Positions 36,121 to 44,831 of a stretch of DNA of 64,000 bases are shown piece by piece (within the stretch, counting starts at the first letter, position 1; each line of letters begins with the position of its first letter). The DNA is from JAVBKX01 sp031553835 (GTDB taxonomy: Bacteria; Bacteroidota; Bacteroidia; Bacteroidales; Azobacteroidaceae): the NCBI GenBank assembly GCA_031553835.1, contig JAVBKX010000014.1:62001-126000 (forward strand), in the 5' to 3' direction. Made by a program: the position numbers and the translations under genes. The notes below the pieces were generated by a model. The model was given only the letters and a program-made list of their open reading frames with translations, was not told where the DNA came from and did no database searches.

Positions 36121-36196
36121 TCATTAATTGCACGGTTTTCAAATCTTATATTCCTTTGTTGTAACAAATTAAATATCGAACAATAAATTAAAAATC

Positions 36197-36373
36197 ATGA
36201 AAACGAACGTTAAACATTTAAATGAAATGAATGCTATGAATGCTAAATTAACTGATTTAACAGAACAAGAATTGCGTGATATTAATGGAGGTACCATTTA
36301 TTATACAATCTTTACGAAAGATGGCAAAATCTATATTAAAATAGAAACAAGATCCGAAAAAAAGACAACCTGA
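36197..36373 (+). CDS. Double-glycine leader peptide precursor (58 residues)
   Basis: Read directly: ATG at 36197, TGA at 36371-36373. Leader residues 1-32 end in LTDLTEQELRDINGG, with hydrophobic residues at -4 (Ile29), -7 (Leu26), -12 (Leu21) and -15 (Leu18) before the Gly-Gly, the exact pattern cut by C39 peptidases. The 26-residue core (33-58) has no cysteine; it starts TIYYTIFT, has a central KDGK, continues IYIKIET and ends in a charged RSEKKTT tail. The alternating pattern either side of KDG suggests a beta-hairpin. It is divergent from the kinase and directly upstream of the matching exporter. It could be a bacteriocin, a signalling peptide or a modified peptide. Confidence 0.85.
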   Translation: MKTNVKHLNEMNAMNAKLTDLTEQELRDINGGTIYYTIFTKDGKIYIKIETRSEKKTT

Positions 36374-36420
36374 GAATAAATTTTTGTTAAAATTCATAAG
36401 GTAAACATAATTTTTCATTG

Positions 36421-36428
36421 TACCTTTG
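36421..36428 (+). promoter_or_regulatory. -7 element of the exporter genes
   Basis: TACCTTTG matches TAnnTTTG exactly, 22 bp before the ATG at 36451, suggesting that the transporter genes can be transcribed apart from the peptide gene. A start at 36418 would overlap it. Confidence 0.5.
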
Positions 36429-36450
36429 GAGAGCAATTAACTTCGGCTAC

Positions 36451-37614
36451 ATGAGTCTTTTACCTTCTGAATTTGTCAAAGATAGTATTGAGGTGTACCT
36501 GTATCGGCACACCACCAAATCTCGGTTAATTTACTGGATTACACTGGTTATTGTGATAATAGCCCTCCTATCTTTACCTTTTATATATGTTGATATTTCG
36601 GTGCAGGAGCCGGGTGTTATCCGGCCTGTTACAGAAAAAACAGAGATCCGGTCCAATGTAAATGAATATATTGAAAAGATATATGCAACTGAAGGTCAAC
36701 ATCTTAAAAAAGGAGATACCCTACTAACATTTCGCTCATCGCAACCAGATAATGCCATTGAGTATCAACAAAAACGACTTGTCGATTATCAAGAGCACCT
36801 GTCGGATTTACGGGATCTGGTTGCGGGGATGATCCCGAAATCTTTTCATTCGGAGACGCGAAAACAAGAGTACCATTTGTTCGTAAAGCAAAAGCAAGAA
36901 GCTGAAACAAATGTAGTTAAAGCAGAAAAAGATTACCTGCGAAATCGTGCTCTATTCGAAAAAAGCGTTATTCCGGAAGAAGAATTTGAACAATATCAGT
37001 ACGAAAAAGAGAAAACCGCTCAAGCGCTTTCCTCCCTGATAACTAACCGTTTCAGTCAATGGCAAACTGATTTAAATGCATACACCAATGCATACGAAGA
37101 AATGCTATCGTCTTTGAATCAGGAAATTACCAAGAAAGCGCACTACACTATCACAAGTCCGATAGATGGCTATTTAGACCATTTCAGAGGAATATATCCA
37201 AACAGTAACATCCGGACTGATGCATTATTAGCTATCATCAGTCCGGATTCGATTTTATGCGTAGAAGCAGTTGTTTCTCCGCGAAATATTGGTTATGTAT
37301 GTATAGGAATGCCTGTGAATATCCGGGTAGAATCTTTTAACTACAACGAATGGGGCAGCCTTAGCGGCCATGTTTCCGAAATTTCATCCGACTTCTTCAC
37401 GGATACATCCTCCGGAACTCCCTATTACAAAGTCAAATGTATTTTAGATACCGACCGATTGATCCGAAAAAACGGAGTTGAGGGTATCCTCAAAAAAGGG
37501 ATGTCCACTTCCGTACATTTTATTATTACCCGGCGATCGCTTTTTGATCTTCTATATCAACACATTGACGATTGGATCAATCCTACGCAGTACAAACATG
37601 AATCTGTACAATGA
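36451..37614 (+). CDS. HlyD-type membrane fusion protein of the peptide exporter
   Basis: 387 residues from MSLLPSEFVKDSIEVYLYRH. One N-terminal membrane helix (about 26-50), a lipoyl half-motif (NVNEYIEKIYATEGQHLKKGDTLLTF), a coiled coil (about 95-210), the second half (HYTITSPIDGYLDHFRGIYPNSNIRTDALLAIISPDS) and a beta-barrel region. It bridges the inner-membrane ABC exporter to the outer envelope. It overlaps the ABC gene by 4 bp (ATGA). Confidence 0.92.
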   Translation: MSLLPSEFVKDSIEVYLYRHTTKSRLIYWITLVIVIIALLSLPFIYVDISVQEPGVIRPVTEKTEIRSNVNEYIEKIYATEGQHLKKGDTLLTFRSSQPDNAIEYQQKRLVDYQEHLSDLRDLVAGMIPKSFHSETRKQEYHLFVKQKQEAETNVVKAEKDYLRNRALFEKSVIPEEEFEQYQYEKEKTAQALSSLITNRFSQWQTDLNAYTNAYEEMLSSLNQEITKKAHYTITSPIDGYLDHFRGIYPNSNIRTDALLAIISPDSILCVEAVVSPRNIGYVCIGMPVNIRVESFNYNEWGSLSGHVSEISSDFFTDTSSGTPYYKVKCILDTDRLIRKNGVEGILKKGMSTSVHFIITRRSLFDLLYQHIDDWINPTQYKHESVQ

Positions 37615-39776
37615 AAAAAGGAATCAAAATAAAACAACACGATATTACCGATTGCGGGGCAGCATGTTTAGCCTCTGTTTCAGCATGGTACGGACTCAAA
37701 TTACCCATCGCCCGCATTCGGCAATTTGCATTTACCGACACAAAAGGTACGAATGCCTTAGGGATGGTTGAAGCTGCTCAACAATTAGGCTTTGAAGCCA
37801 AAGGCGTCAGGGGTGCGCTCGATTGTTTGACAGACATTCCAAAACCAGCTATAGCTCACGTAGTTATCGACGAAAAATTACATCATTATGTTGTGATTTA
37901 CAAAGTAACTCGTCACTACATTCAAATTATGGATCCGGCTGATGGCCAGATACATAATAAAACTCCGGAAGAATTTCAAAAAATTTGGACCGGCGTATTA
38001 ATTTTAATGTTCCCTTCCGAACTTTTTGAAAAAGGCAATCAAAAAAGGAGCGCTCTGAAAAGTTTCATCGACTTGCTCGTTCCACACAAAAGCATTATGA
38101 CACAGGCGCTTATCGGCGCCATCATTTATAGTTTACTGGGACTTTCCACAGCAATATATATTGGCAAAATTACCGATTATGTTTTAGTGGATCGTAATGT
38201 TAATCTCCTGAATTTAATGGGAATAATAATGATTTTAATCCTATTATTCAGAATTTTTATTGGCTCCATGAAAAGTATCCTTGCATTGCAAACCGGACAA
38301 CGAATTGATGCCTCCCTTATTCTCGGGTATTATAAACATTTACTGACTTTACCACAGCAATTCTTTGATACGATGCGAGTTGGAGAAATTATTTCCCGTG
38401 TAAACGATGCTGTAAAAATCAGGTATTTTATTAATAATGTATCATTAGATTTAGCTGTAAACCTGTTGATTTTACTATTCTCCTTTTTCCTGATGTTTGT
38501 GTATTCCTGGAAATTAGCTTTAGTCACACTGATTGCCGCACCTGTTTTCTCATTGATATACTTATTATTCAACCAATTGAATAAAAAATATCAACGCAAA
38601 ATCATGGAAAGCGATGCCGACTTAGAATCACAATTAGTTGAATCGCTCAATTCCATTTCTACTATTAAACAATTTGGAACAGAGGATTTTGCAAATTTAA
38701 AAACGGAGCAGCGCTTTGTCGGTGTTTTACGGAATACATACAAAAGCATTTATGGAGCCATTATGGCCAATAGCGGCATCGAATTGGTTTCCACCGGCAT
38801 TACAATCGCCATGCTGTGGGTGGGTAGTAATTTAGTCATTCACCAGGAATTGACACCTGGGGCGTTGATGTTGTTCTATGCACTGATCGGATATATTGTA
38901 GGCCCTATAAGTGAGCTGATTGCCTCCAATCAAACCATACAGGATGCCTTGATAGCAGCCGATCGTTTATTCCAGATTATGGATTTGGAACGAGAGCAGG
39001 ACGAATCGAAAAAAATCAATCTTGAACCGGAAATGATTGGTAGCATACGGTTTGAAAATGTATCTTTCCGTTACGGAACAAGAATGCAAATATTTGAAAA
39101 CCTGAGCCTTACTATTCAAAAAGGCAAAACCACAGCCATTGCCGGAGAAAGTGGTTCGGGAAAGACTACATTAGTATCATTGATTCAACATTTATATTCC
39201 ATTCAAAGTGGCGCCATATATATAGGTGATTATAATTTGGAACAAATCGGCAATACAAGCCTGAGGAAACGGATCGGGAGTGTACCGCAAAATATTGAAT
39301 TATTCGCCGGCGACCTGGTTGAAAACATTGCTTTAGGCGATCTAAACCCAGATATGAAGCGCATCATAGAACTATCTAACGAATTGGGAATGAGTGCTTT
39401 CATCGAAAAATTACCCAAGGCGTTTTTAACTCAAATCGGTGAAAACGGCGCATCATTATCCGGAGGAGAAAAACAACGGATCGCGATTGCCCGAGCGCTT
39501 TATAGAAATCCGGACATACTGATATTTGACGAAGCGACCTCCGCTTTAGATTCACATTCTGAAAAATATGTACGGAAAACACTCGTTAAACTGGCTTCAG
39601 AAGGGAAAACCGTGATTATTATTGCACACCGGTTAAGTACTGCAAAACATGCTGATACTATCCTGGTTATGGAAAATGGGAAACTGGCCGAAAGCGGAAA
39701 TCACACTCTATTAATGCAGCAAAACGGAATCTACCGGAAATTATGGGACGAACAATTTGATTCAAATAACAGTTAG
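37611..39776 (+). CDS. Peptidase-containing ABC transporter (C39, PCAT)
   Basis: 721 residues in three parts. The C39 peptidase (1-135) has Gln9, Cys15 in DITDCGAACL, His92 in HHYVVIYKV and Asp108 in MDPADG, so the leader-cleaving triad is intact. Six membrane helices fill about 160-440. The ATPase (about 480-715) has Walker A GESGSGKTTL, signature LSGGEKQRIAIARAL, Walker B ILIFDEATSALD and switch His in IIAHRLSTA. It cleaves after Gly-Gly and exports the core; the peptide encoded at 36197-36373 is the obvious substrate. Confidence 0.96.
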   Translation: MKKGIKIKQHDITDCGAACLASVSAWYGLKLPIARIRQFAFTDTKGTNALGMVEAAQQLGFEAKGVRGALDCLTDIPKPAIAHVVIDEKLHHYVVIYKVTRHYIQIMDPADGQIHNKTPEEFQKIWTGVLILMFPSELFEKGNQKRSALKSFIDLLVPHKSIMTQALIGAIIYSLLGLSTAIYIGKITDYVLVDRNVNLLNLMGIIMILILLFRIFIGSMKSILALQTGQRIDASLILGYYKHLLTLPQQFFDTMRVGEIISRVNDAVKIRYFINNVSLDLAVNLLILLFSFFLMFVYSWKLALVTLIAAPVFSLIYLLFNQLNKKYQRKIMESDADLESQLVESLNSISTIKQFGTEDFANLKTEQRFVGVLRNTYKSIYGAIMANSGIELVSTGITIAMLWVGSNLVIHQELTPGALMLFYALIGYIVGPISELIASNQTIQDALIAADRLFQIMDLEREQDESKKINLEPEMIGSIRFENVSFRYGTRMQIFENLSLTIQKGKTTAIAGESGSGKTTLVSLIQHLYSIQSGAIYIGDYNLEQIGNTSLRKRIGSVPQNIELFAGDLVENIALGDLNPDMKRIIELSNELGMSAFIEKLPKAFLTQIGENGASLSGGEKQRIAIARALYRNPDILIFDEATSALDSHSEKYVRKTLVKLASEGKTVIIIAHRLSTAKHADTILVMENGKLAESGNHTLLMQQNGIYRKLWDEQFDSNNS

Positions 39777-39819
39777 AATTTCTTTTTTCTTCAAAAATTC
39801 CTCTTTTTCTCTCCCGTGA

Positions 39820-39862
39820 ACGTTAAATAAGATTTAACGTAAATATAACGTTTATTTAACGT
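39820..39862. promoter_or_regulatory. Second ACGTTAAAT operator array, before the SPASM gene
   Basis: ACGTTAAAT (39820-39828), 3-bp spacer, ATTTAACGT (39832-39840), then TAACGTTTA around 39847-39853, then ATTTAACGT (39854-39862). The arms are identical to the palindrome at 36061-36079. TTTCTTTG at 39882-39889 is a plausible -7 element with no clear -33, as expected for an activator-dependent promoter. Confidence 0.75.
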
Positions 39863-39945
39863 AGAAGTGAAAATTTATCATTTTCTTTGCAGGAAGTTTT
39901 CTTATACATTTAACATAAGAAATTGCATTGTTAAAAAATTTATTC

Positions 39946-41265
39946 ATGAACTATCATTTTGTTAAGACCATATCCGAAATAAATAAGAATAGCGTTTCCG
40001 CCTGGAAACATAACGCTGGTTTATTGTCGGAGCAAACTCAAGTTCATACAGTACAATTTAACAATGCCAACATTGCCCATCAATTCGATTTAAAAGGAAT
40101 GGTGAATTCTTTTATAAATCCAAATTTCTCTTGTGAAGAAATTGCTGTAATGAACAAGGCCTTTTTAAACCTTACTCCCAGGACTACCATTACAGATTTA
40201 AATATATCAAAAAAACGGTATAATCTGGTATTGCAAATCGAAAACGATGCCACTCCATCTATATGTACGTGTGCATTCGAATCCATAAAAAAGCAAACTA
40301 AAACCAAACAGGCTTCCGGAACAAAGATCATGTCTCAGGAAACGGCATTTGCTTCCATTCTCAATATTCTATATAACAAACCGGATGCCGACCAATACTC
40401 CATTCATTTTTTGGGACAGGATCCGATCCATTACAAAAAATTGATTACCGATATTGCCGAATATGCGTACCGGGAAATCGTCATTATCAGACAGAAAAAA
40501 GTGAATTTCATTATTCACAGCCACACAGCAGCCTTTTCTTCCGATATATTGGACTTTTTCCATGATTACGATTTTACAGTTATGGTGGGCTTCAACCAAT
40601 TGGAATATATTCCTGAAACTGTGTTGGAAAACATCCGACAATTACAGGAAGTCGGGATAAAAACTTATGCTCACATCGCGCTCAATTCATTGACAAACAA
40701 TTACGTTAAGATTTTCGATTTCTTTGAAAAACGGGAAATTCCCTATGTCTATTCGTTCAAGACTACTAATGCCCCTGCAAAAAATTTATTCAAAGAATCT
40801 TCATACGAAATTGCCGACCTGGAATTAAAAAAATCCATGGATTATTTTATTGCCAAAATGCTATCCAACCAGCAAATTTATTGCACGGATTTTATTTATA
40901 AAATGGCCATGTTAAATTTGGGAATCGTAAAAGAATATGGTTGTGAAGCCGGTCGCTCTTATATTACTGTGAATACAAACGGAGACTATTATACATGTCA
41001 AAATCTTGTCGATGCATCCAAAACAAAAATCGGAAACATTGACAGTATGATCGACAAACAGCAAGTGAAAAAATATCAATCTCCTGATATTGGTCAACTT
41101 GACTATTGCAAAAAATGTTTAGTCAGAAGCTTATGCGGTGGAGGTTGCCATGCTGATCGATACAATGCCAAAAAAGGTAGTAATCAGCAATGCCGACTAT
41201 CGTATATTGAATGGAAAAACACTCTCTATGCTTATGCTCAATGGAGCGAACTACATAGGCATTAA
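39946..41265 (+). CDS. Pseudo-radical-SAM SPASM protein of the GG-peptide system
   Basis: 439 residues from MNYHFVKTISEINK (a TTG six codons earlier is possible). Where peptide-modifying radical SAM enzymes have CxxxCxxC, this reads DATPSICTCAFES: only the last cysteine aligns (Cys109; Cys107 is misplaced). The GGEP SAM-binding motif is GQDP (157-160). The barrel remains recognisable (IHSHTAAFSSDILDFF, VGFNQLEYIPETVLENI). In contrast the SPASM ligands are complete: Cys333 (CEAG), YTCQN, and CxxCx5CxxxC at 388, 391, 397 and 401, then QQC. I recall Bacteroidales 'pseudo-rSAM' families linked to GG precursors. It may recognise or chaperone the precursor rather than modify it. Confidence 0.82.
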   Translation: MNYHFVKTISEINKNSVSAWKHNAGLLSEQTQVHTVQFNNANIAHQFDLKGMVNSFINPNFSCEEIAVMNKAFLNLTPRTTITDLNISKKRYNLVLQIENDATPSICTCAFESIKKQTKTKQASGTKIMSQETAFASILNILYNKPDADQYSIHFLGQDPIHYKKLITDIAEYAYREIVIIRQKKVNFIIHSHTAAFSSDILDFFHDYDFTVMVGFNQLEYIPETVLENIRQLQEVGIKTYAHIALNSLTNNYVKIFDFFEKREIPYVYSFKTTNAPAKNLFKESSYEIADLELKKSMDYFIAKMLSNQQIYCTDFIYKMAMLNLGIVKEYGCEAGRSYITVNTNGDYYTCQNLVDASKTKIGNIDSMIDKQQVKKYQSPDIGQLDYCKKCLVRSLCGGGCHADRYNAKKGSNQQCRLSYIEWKNTLYAYAQWSELHRH

Positions 41266-41293
41266 GGAGCTGTTACTATTGTGTGTGTGTTGG

Positions 41294-41322
41294 GCACCGG
41301 CTGGCGAGCCGGTGCTTTTTTA
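41294..41322 (+). terminator. Rho-independent terminator after the SPASM gene
   Basis: Perfect 9-base stem GCACCGGCT (41294-41302) and AGCCGGTGC (41307-41315), loop GGCG, then six T. The strongest terminator in the window. It ends the peptide system transcript. Confidence 0.92.
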
Positions 41323-41338
41323 TTTTCAAAAATTTCCG

Positions 41339-41346
41339 TATTTTTG
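41339..41346 (+). promoter_or_regulatory. -7 element of the PI-PLC-like gene
   Basis: TATTTTTG matches TAnnTTTG exactly, 32 bp before the ATG at 41379. Together with the terminator it makes this gene independent of the peptide system. No ACGTTAAAT element is present. Confidence 0.55.
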
Positions 41347-41378
41347 CATGTAATGGAATTTAAAAAAATCTTTTTAGT

Positions 41379-42320
41379 ATGTTAAATCGATTTGTATTTT
41401 CACTTTCATTATTGTTAAATGCATTTAACATTGCTATTCCGAATGTTAATGATTCCACAACAATTAACATTGATCCGGTTAATTGGATGAAAAATTTACC
41501 GAACGATTTGTTAATTACCAATATTTCCATTCCGGGAACACATAATTCCTGTACATACCGCACCTCCCTTTCGATGTCAAAATGTCAAACTTACACCATA
41601 CAAGAACAATTAAATCAAGGGGTTAGATATTTAGACATCCGATGCATTCTCCAAAACAATCAACTCAACATATATCATGGGATGGACAATCTCAAGTTGC
41701 CTTTAGACTCATGCCTGGTTTGGGTGCGTGATTTTTTAAAAACACATCCGTCCGAAGTCATTTTATTACGGCTGCAACGTGAAAAGAAAAAGGGTAAAGC
41801 TACGGATGAAATGTATTATCAAGCCATTACTTCTGCATTTAAGAAAAATGAATTAGTCATGTACAACGGCTATTCATTAAGCGACAAAAAATTAGGTAAT
41901 TGCAGAGGAAAAGCTATTATTATCGAATACAACAACATGTACACCATACCACAAAGTACCGATTCATATCAATTATTAACAGGATTCAGCTATTGGGGAT
42001 ATCTCAGTTCAAAAGAACAAATAGAAGCAAAATGGGAAGACATCCTCAAAAAGGAAACTCCACAAGCCGATAGTCTCAAATTTAACCGGATTAATCTCAC
42101 GTCTTCAGGAGGTCGCAAAATATTGGGTATTACTATTCCCAATCCCAAAACTTTTACAACACAATTGGTAAAGGATAAATACAGGGATATAACCCTGTTA
42201 TTATCCAATTCGCCCCATCATTTTATTATCATTGTCGATTTCGAGGAATTGTACACAGGAGTTCCCGGAGAATTTTACAAACAAATTATTTCAAAAAATT
42301 TCAATATCCTTCCAACATAG
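41379..42320 (+). CDS. Secreted phosphatidylinositol-specific phospholipase C-like protein
   Basis: 313 residues with an N-terminal signal sequence (about 1-20). The PI-PLC X domain shows the first catalytic His in SIPGTHNSCTY (about 55), Asp and Arg in GVRYLDIRC (about 84) and the second His in IYHGM (about 97), followed by FLKTHPSEVILLRLQRE and a C-terminal FIIIVDFEE. It would cleave phosphatidylinositol-type lipids or GPI-like substrates without calcium. No lipobox is seen. It has its own promoter. Confidence 0.86.
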   Translation: MLNRFVFSLSLLLNAFNIAIPNVNDSTTINIDPVNWMKNLPNDLLITNISIPGTHNSCTYRTSLSMSKCQTYTIQEQLNQGVRYLDIRCILQNNQLNIYHGMDNLKLPLDSCLVWVRDFLKTHPSEVILLRLQREKKKGKATDEMYYQAITSAFKKNELVMYNGYSLSDKKLGNCRGKAIIIEYNNMYTIPQSTDSYQLLTGFSYWGYLSSKEQIEAKWEDILKKETPQADSLKFNRINLTSSGGRKILGITIPNPKTFTTQLVKDKYRDITLLLSNSPHHFIIIVDFEELYTGVPGEFYKQIISKNFNILPT

Positions 42321-42456
42321 CATTTGTCAATATCCGGCATATTGATCCCACATTATGGGGGGTACAATTAAAAAAATCACCAATAGTAGCGATTGTCCTT
42401 TAATCCTCGCAAGACTAATTTTGTGCTTCGAAATTTTGACATTATTATTTGCAAAG

Positions 42457-44826
42457 ATGAATAGCTACAAGTATTGTTTATTATTAATTCTTTTTTTGTT
42501 TTCTCTTTCCGTTTTTCCTACGGACAATCATGCGAAGATAAACATTGAAGGTCATGTGAAAAATAAATTGACCGGCGAAAATATTCCCTATATAAGTGTC
42601 GGACTCAAAAACACGACCATTGGCGTATCGACCAATATATCGGGACACTATGCCCTGTCAAACATTCCTAAAGGAAAATTTACAATGATCGTTTCAGGTT
42701 TAGGATATAAACCGGAAGAAAAAGAAGTGAACTGGAACGGAGATGACATGGTGGAAGTAAATTTTGAAATAGAAGAAGATGCATTGCACATAGCCGAAGT
42801 GGTAGTAACCGCCGGCCGGCATGCACAAAAAAGGACTGAAACTCCGGTTATCGTCAACACCATCAATGCTAAAATGTTAGATGTAACACAGTCAACCGTC
42901 CTGGGCGAAGGATTGAATTTTTGTACAGGCCTGCGTTATGAAAATGATTGTCAGAATTGCGGTTTTTCTCAAATACGCATGAATGGCATGGAAGGGCCTT
43001 ATTCTCAGGTATTAATTAACAGCAGACCCATATTCAGTGGATTAGCAGGAGTTTACGGATTAGAATTGATACCGGCCAATATGCTGGAAAAAATAGAAGT
43101 GGTGAGAGGAGGTGGTTCCGTTTTATATGGTTCGAATGCCATTGCGGGAACAATCAATCTCATATTAAAAGATCCGAAATCCAACTCTTTTGAAGCTGGA
43201 TTCGATGTAAATGCCATCGGCATGGGTGTGAAAAATTCCAATGGCCCTGTCCCCGATTGCATAACCAGTTTCAATGGTTCATTAGTTACGGAAGATTATA
43301 AATCGGGAATTGCAGTTTACGGCCATGTCAGAGACCGCGGCATGTTTGATGCCAATAACGACGAATTTTCGGAAATTGCTCCCATGGACAATACGGTTGT
43401 AGGAGCGCGTGTTTTCCAGCGCATTGGATATCGAAGCAAATTGGTGCTGGATTATTTTCATATTACGGAAAAACGCGACGGAGGAAATAAGCAGGACTAT
43501 CCCCTGCACGAAAGAGATGTAGCAGAAGCAGTAAGTCATAAAATGAATACCGGCGCGCTGACTTTCGAACAATATTTGCGTGAAAACGACTTACTTTCTG
43601 TATTTGTTTCCGGAAGTACCCTGTTCCGCGATTCTTATTATGGAGCCAATTATTCATTAAAAGATTATGGAAAAACAATGGATAAAAGCTACAATACGGG
43701 AATTCAGTATAAAGCCGATTTCAACAAATCTTCCTTGATTGGAGGATTTGAAAATACCGGTTCTTTCCTCACCGACAAAAAATTAGGTTATCCTGATTAT
43801 GATAATGCGACAATTATTGATGGTAAAATAACTGATGTACCGCATACGCCCAACACATTGGTATCCGACCAATCGTTGATAACCACAGGCCTTTTTGCCC
43901 AATATGAAATAAAATTAGGACTATTCCGTATATTAGCCGGCGGCCGGTTAGATCATTATTCAGTGGATGATAAACTACACAACAGTGATAAATCGGGAAC
44001 AGTATTCGTACCCCGAGCCAGTGTGATGTATGACATAACATCTTGGCTACAAGCCCGTTTGAGTTATTCCACAGGATACCGCGCTCCTCAGATTTTCGAT
44101 GAAGACTTGCACATTGAAACATCCGGGGCCCGTCAGGTAATTAATGTCAATGATCCGGATCTAAAGCAGGAAAATAGTTCGAGTTACATGTTCTCGCTCG
44201 ATTTCAATAAACAATTAGGGCACATCAATACCAATTTCCTTGCCGAGGGATTTTATACCCGGTTGCACAATCCTTTCAGGAATGAAATTGGAGAACCGGA
44301 TGCCAACGGAGTCGTAATATATACCCGCGTCAATGCCAATGCTGCTGTTGTAGCCGGAGTGAATATGGAACTGAAACTATCTCCTTCCGACAATCTTTCT
44401 TTTGCAGGAGGATTCACTGTGCAATCAAGCCGATATAAAGATCCGGATGAGAATTTCAATGAAAGGAAATTTTTCCGTACTCCCAATAATTATGGCTTTT
44501 TTACTTGTGATTGGAAATTCGCCGGCCATTTTGGAGCCGCTTTCACCGGAAATTATACCGGACACATGCTGGTACCTTATTTTGGAATACAAAATCCGGA
44601 TGGAGAATTAAGAAAATCCCAACCATTCTTTGATGCAGGTCTTAAATTATATTACGATATGCCTGTAGGCGAACACGTCAATGTACAATGGTTTACCGGT
44701 ATGAAAAATATTTTCAATTCATATCAGGACGATTTTGACTCCGGAATCAATAGAGATCCATCCTACATCTACGGGCCGTCTTTACCCCGCACATTTTTTG
44801 TCGGATTTAAGATTATGGGAATATGA
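42457..44826 (+). CDS. TonB-dependent receptor (BtuB/siderophore-type)
   Basis: 789 residues from MNSYKYCLLL (signal peptide 1-21); a longer frame from 42355 lies before the likely TTTG...TTATTTG promoter. A carboxypeptidase-D-like domain (about 28-110) is followed by TonB box-like AEVVVTAGR, a plug with CQNCGFSQIRMNGMEG, QVLINSRPIFSGL and VVRGGGSVLYGSNAIAGTINL, and a 22-strand barrel ending FVGFKIMGI. It is shorter than SusC proteins and has no SusD partner, so it more likely imports a metal complex, heme or cobalamin. The substrate is not decidable here. Confidence 0.9.
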   Translation: MNSYKYCLLLILFLFSLSVFPTDNHAKINIEGHVKNKLTGENIPYISVGLKNTTIGVSTNISGHYALSNIPKGKFTMIVSGLGYKPEEKEVNWNGDDMVEVNFEIEEDALHIAEVVVTAGRHAQKRTETPVIVNTINAKMLDVTQSTVLGEGLNFCTGLRYENDCQNCGFSQIRMNGMEGPYSQVLINSRPIFSGLAGVYGLELIPANMLEKIEVVRGGGSVLYGSNAIAGTINLILKDPKSNSFEAGFDVNAIGMGVKNSNGPVPDCITSFNGSLVTEDYKSGIAVYGHVRDRGMFDANNDEFSEIAPMDNTVVGARVFQRIGYRSKLVLDYFHITEKRDGGNKQDYPLHERDVAEAVSHKMNTGALTFEQYLRENDLLSVFVSGSTLFRDSYYGANYSLKDYGKTMDKSYNTGIQYKADFNKSSLIGGFENTGSFLTDKKLGYPDYDNATIIDGKITDVPHTPNTLVSDQSLITTGLFAQYEIKLGLFRILAGGRLDHYSVDDKLHNSDKSGTVFVPRASVMYDITSWLQARLSYSTGYRAPQIFDEDLHIETSGARQVINVNDPDLKQENSSSYMFSLDFNKQLGHINTNFLAEGFYTRLHNPFRNEIGEPDANGVVIYTRVNANAAVVAGVNMELKLSPSDNLSFAGGFTVQSSRYKDPDENFNERKFFRTPNNYGFFTCDWKFAGHFGAAFTGNYTGHMLVPYFGIQNPDGELRKSQPFFDAGLKLYYDMPVGEHVNVQWFTGMKNIFNSYQDDFDSGINRDPSYIYGPSLPRTFFVGFKIMGI

Positions 44827-44831
44827 TCTAA

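Noticed and set aside
39946..41265. Active radical SAM maturase
   Set aside because: The cluster-binding CxxxCxxC and GGE motifs are absent when read directly from the codons.
42457..44826. TonB-dependent receptor as the uptake receptor of the GG peptide system
   Set aside because: A strong terminator and a separate promoter lie between them and no ACGTTAAAT element precedes it; proximity alone is weak.
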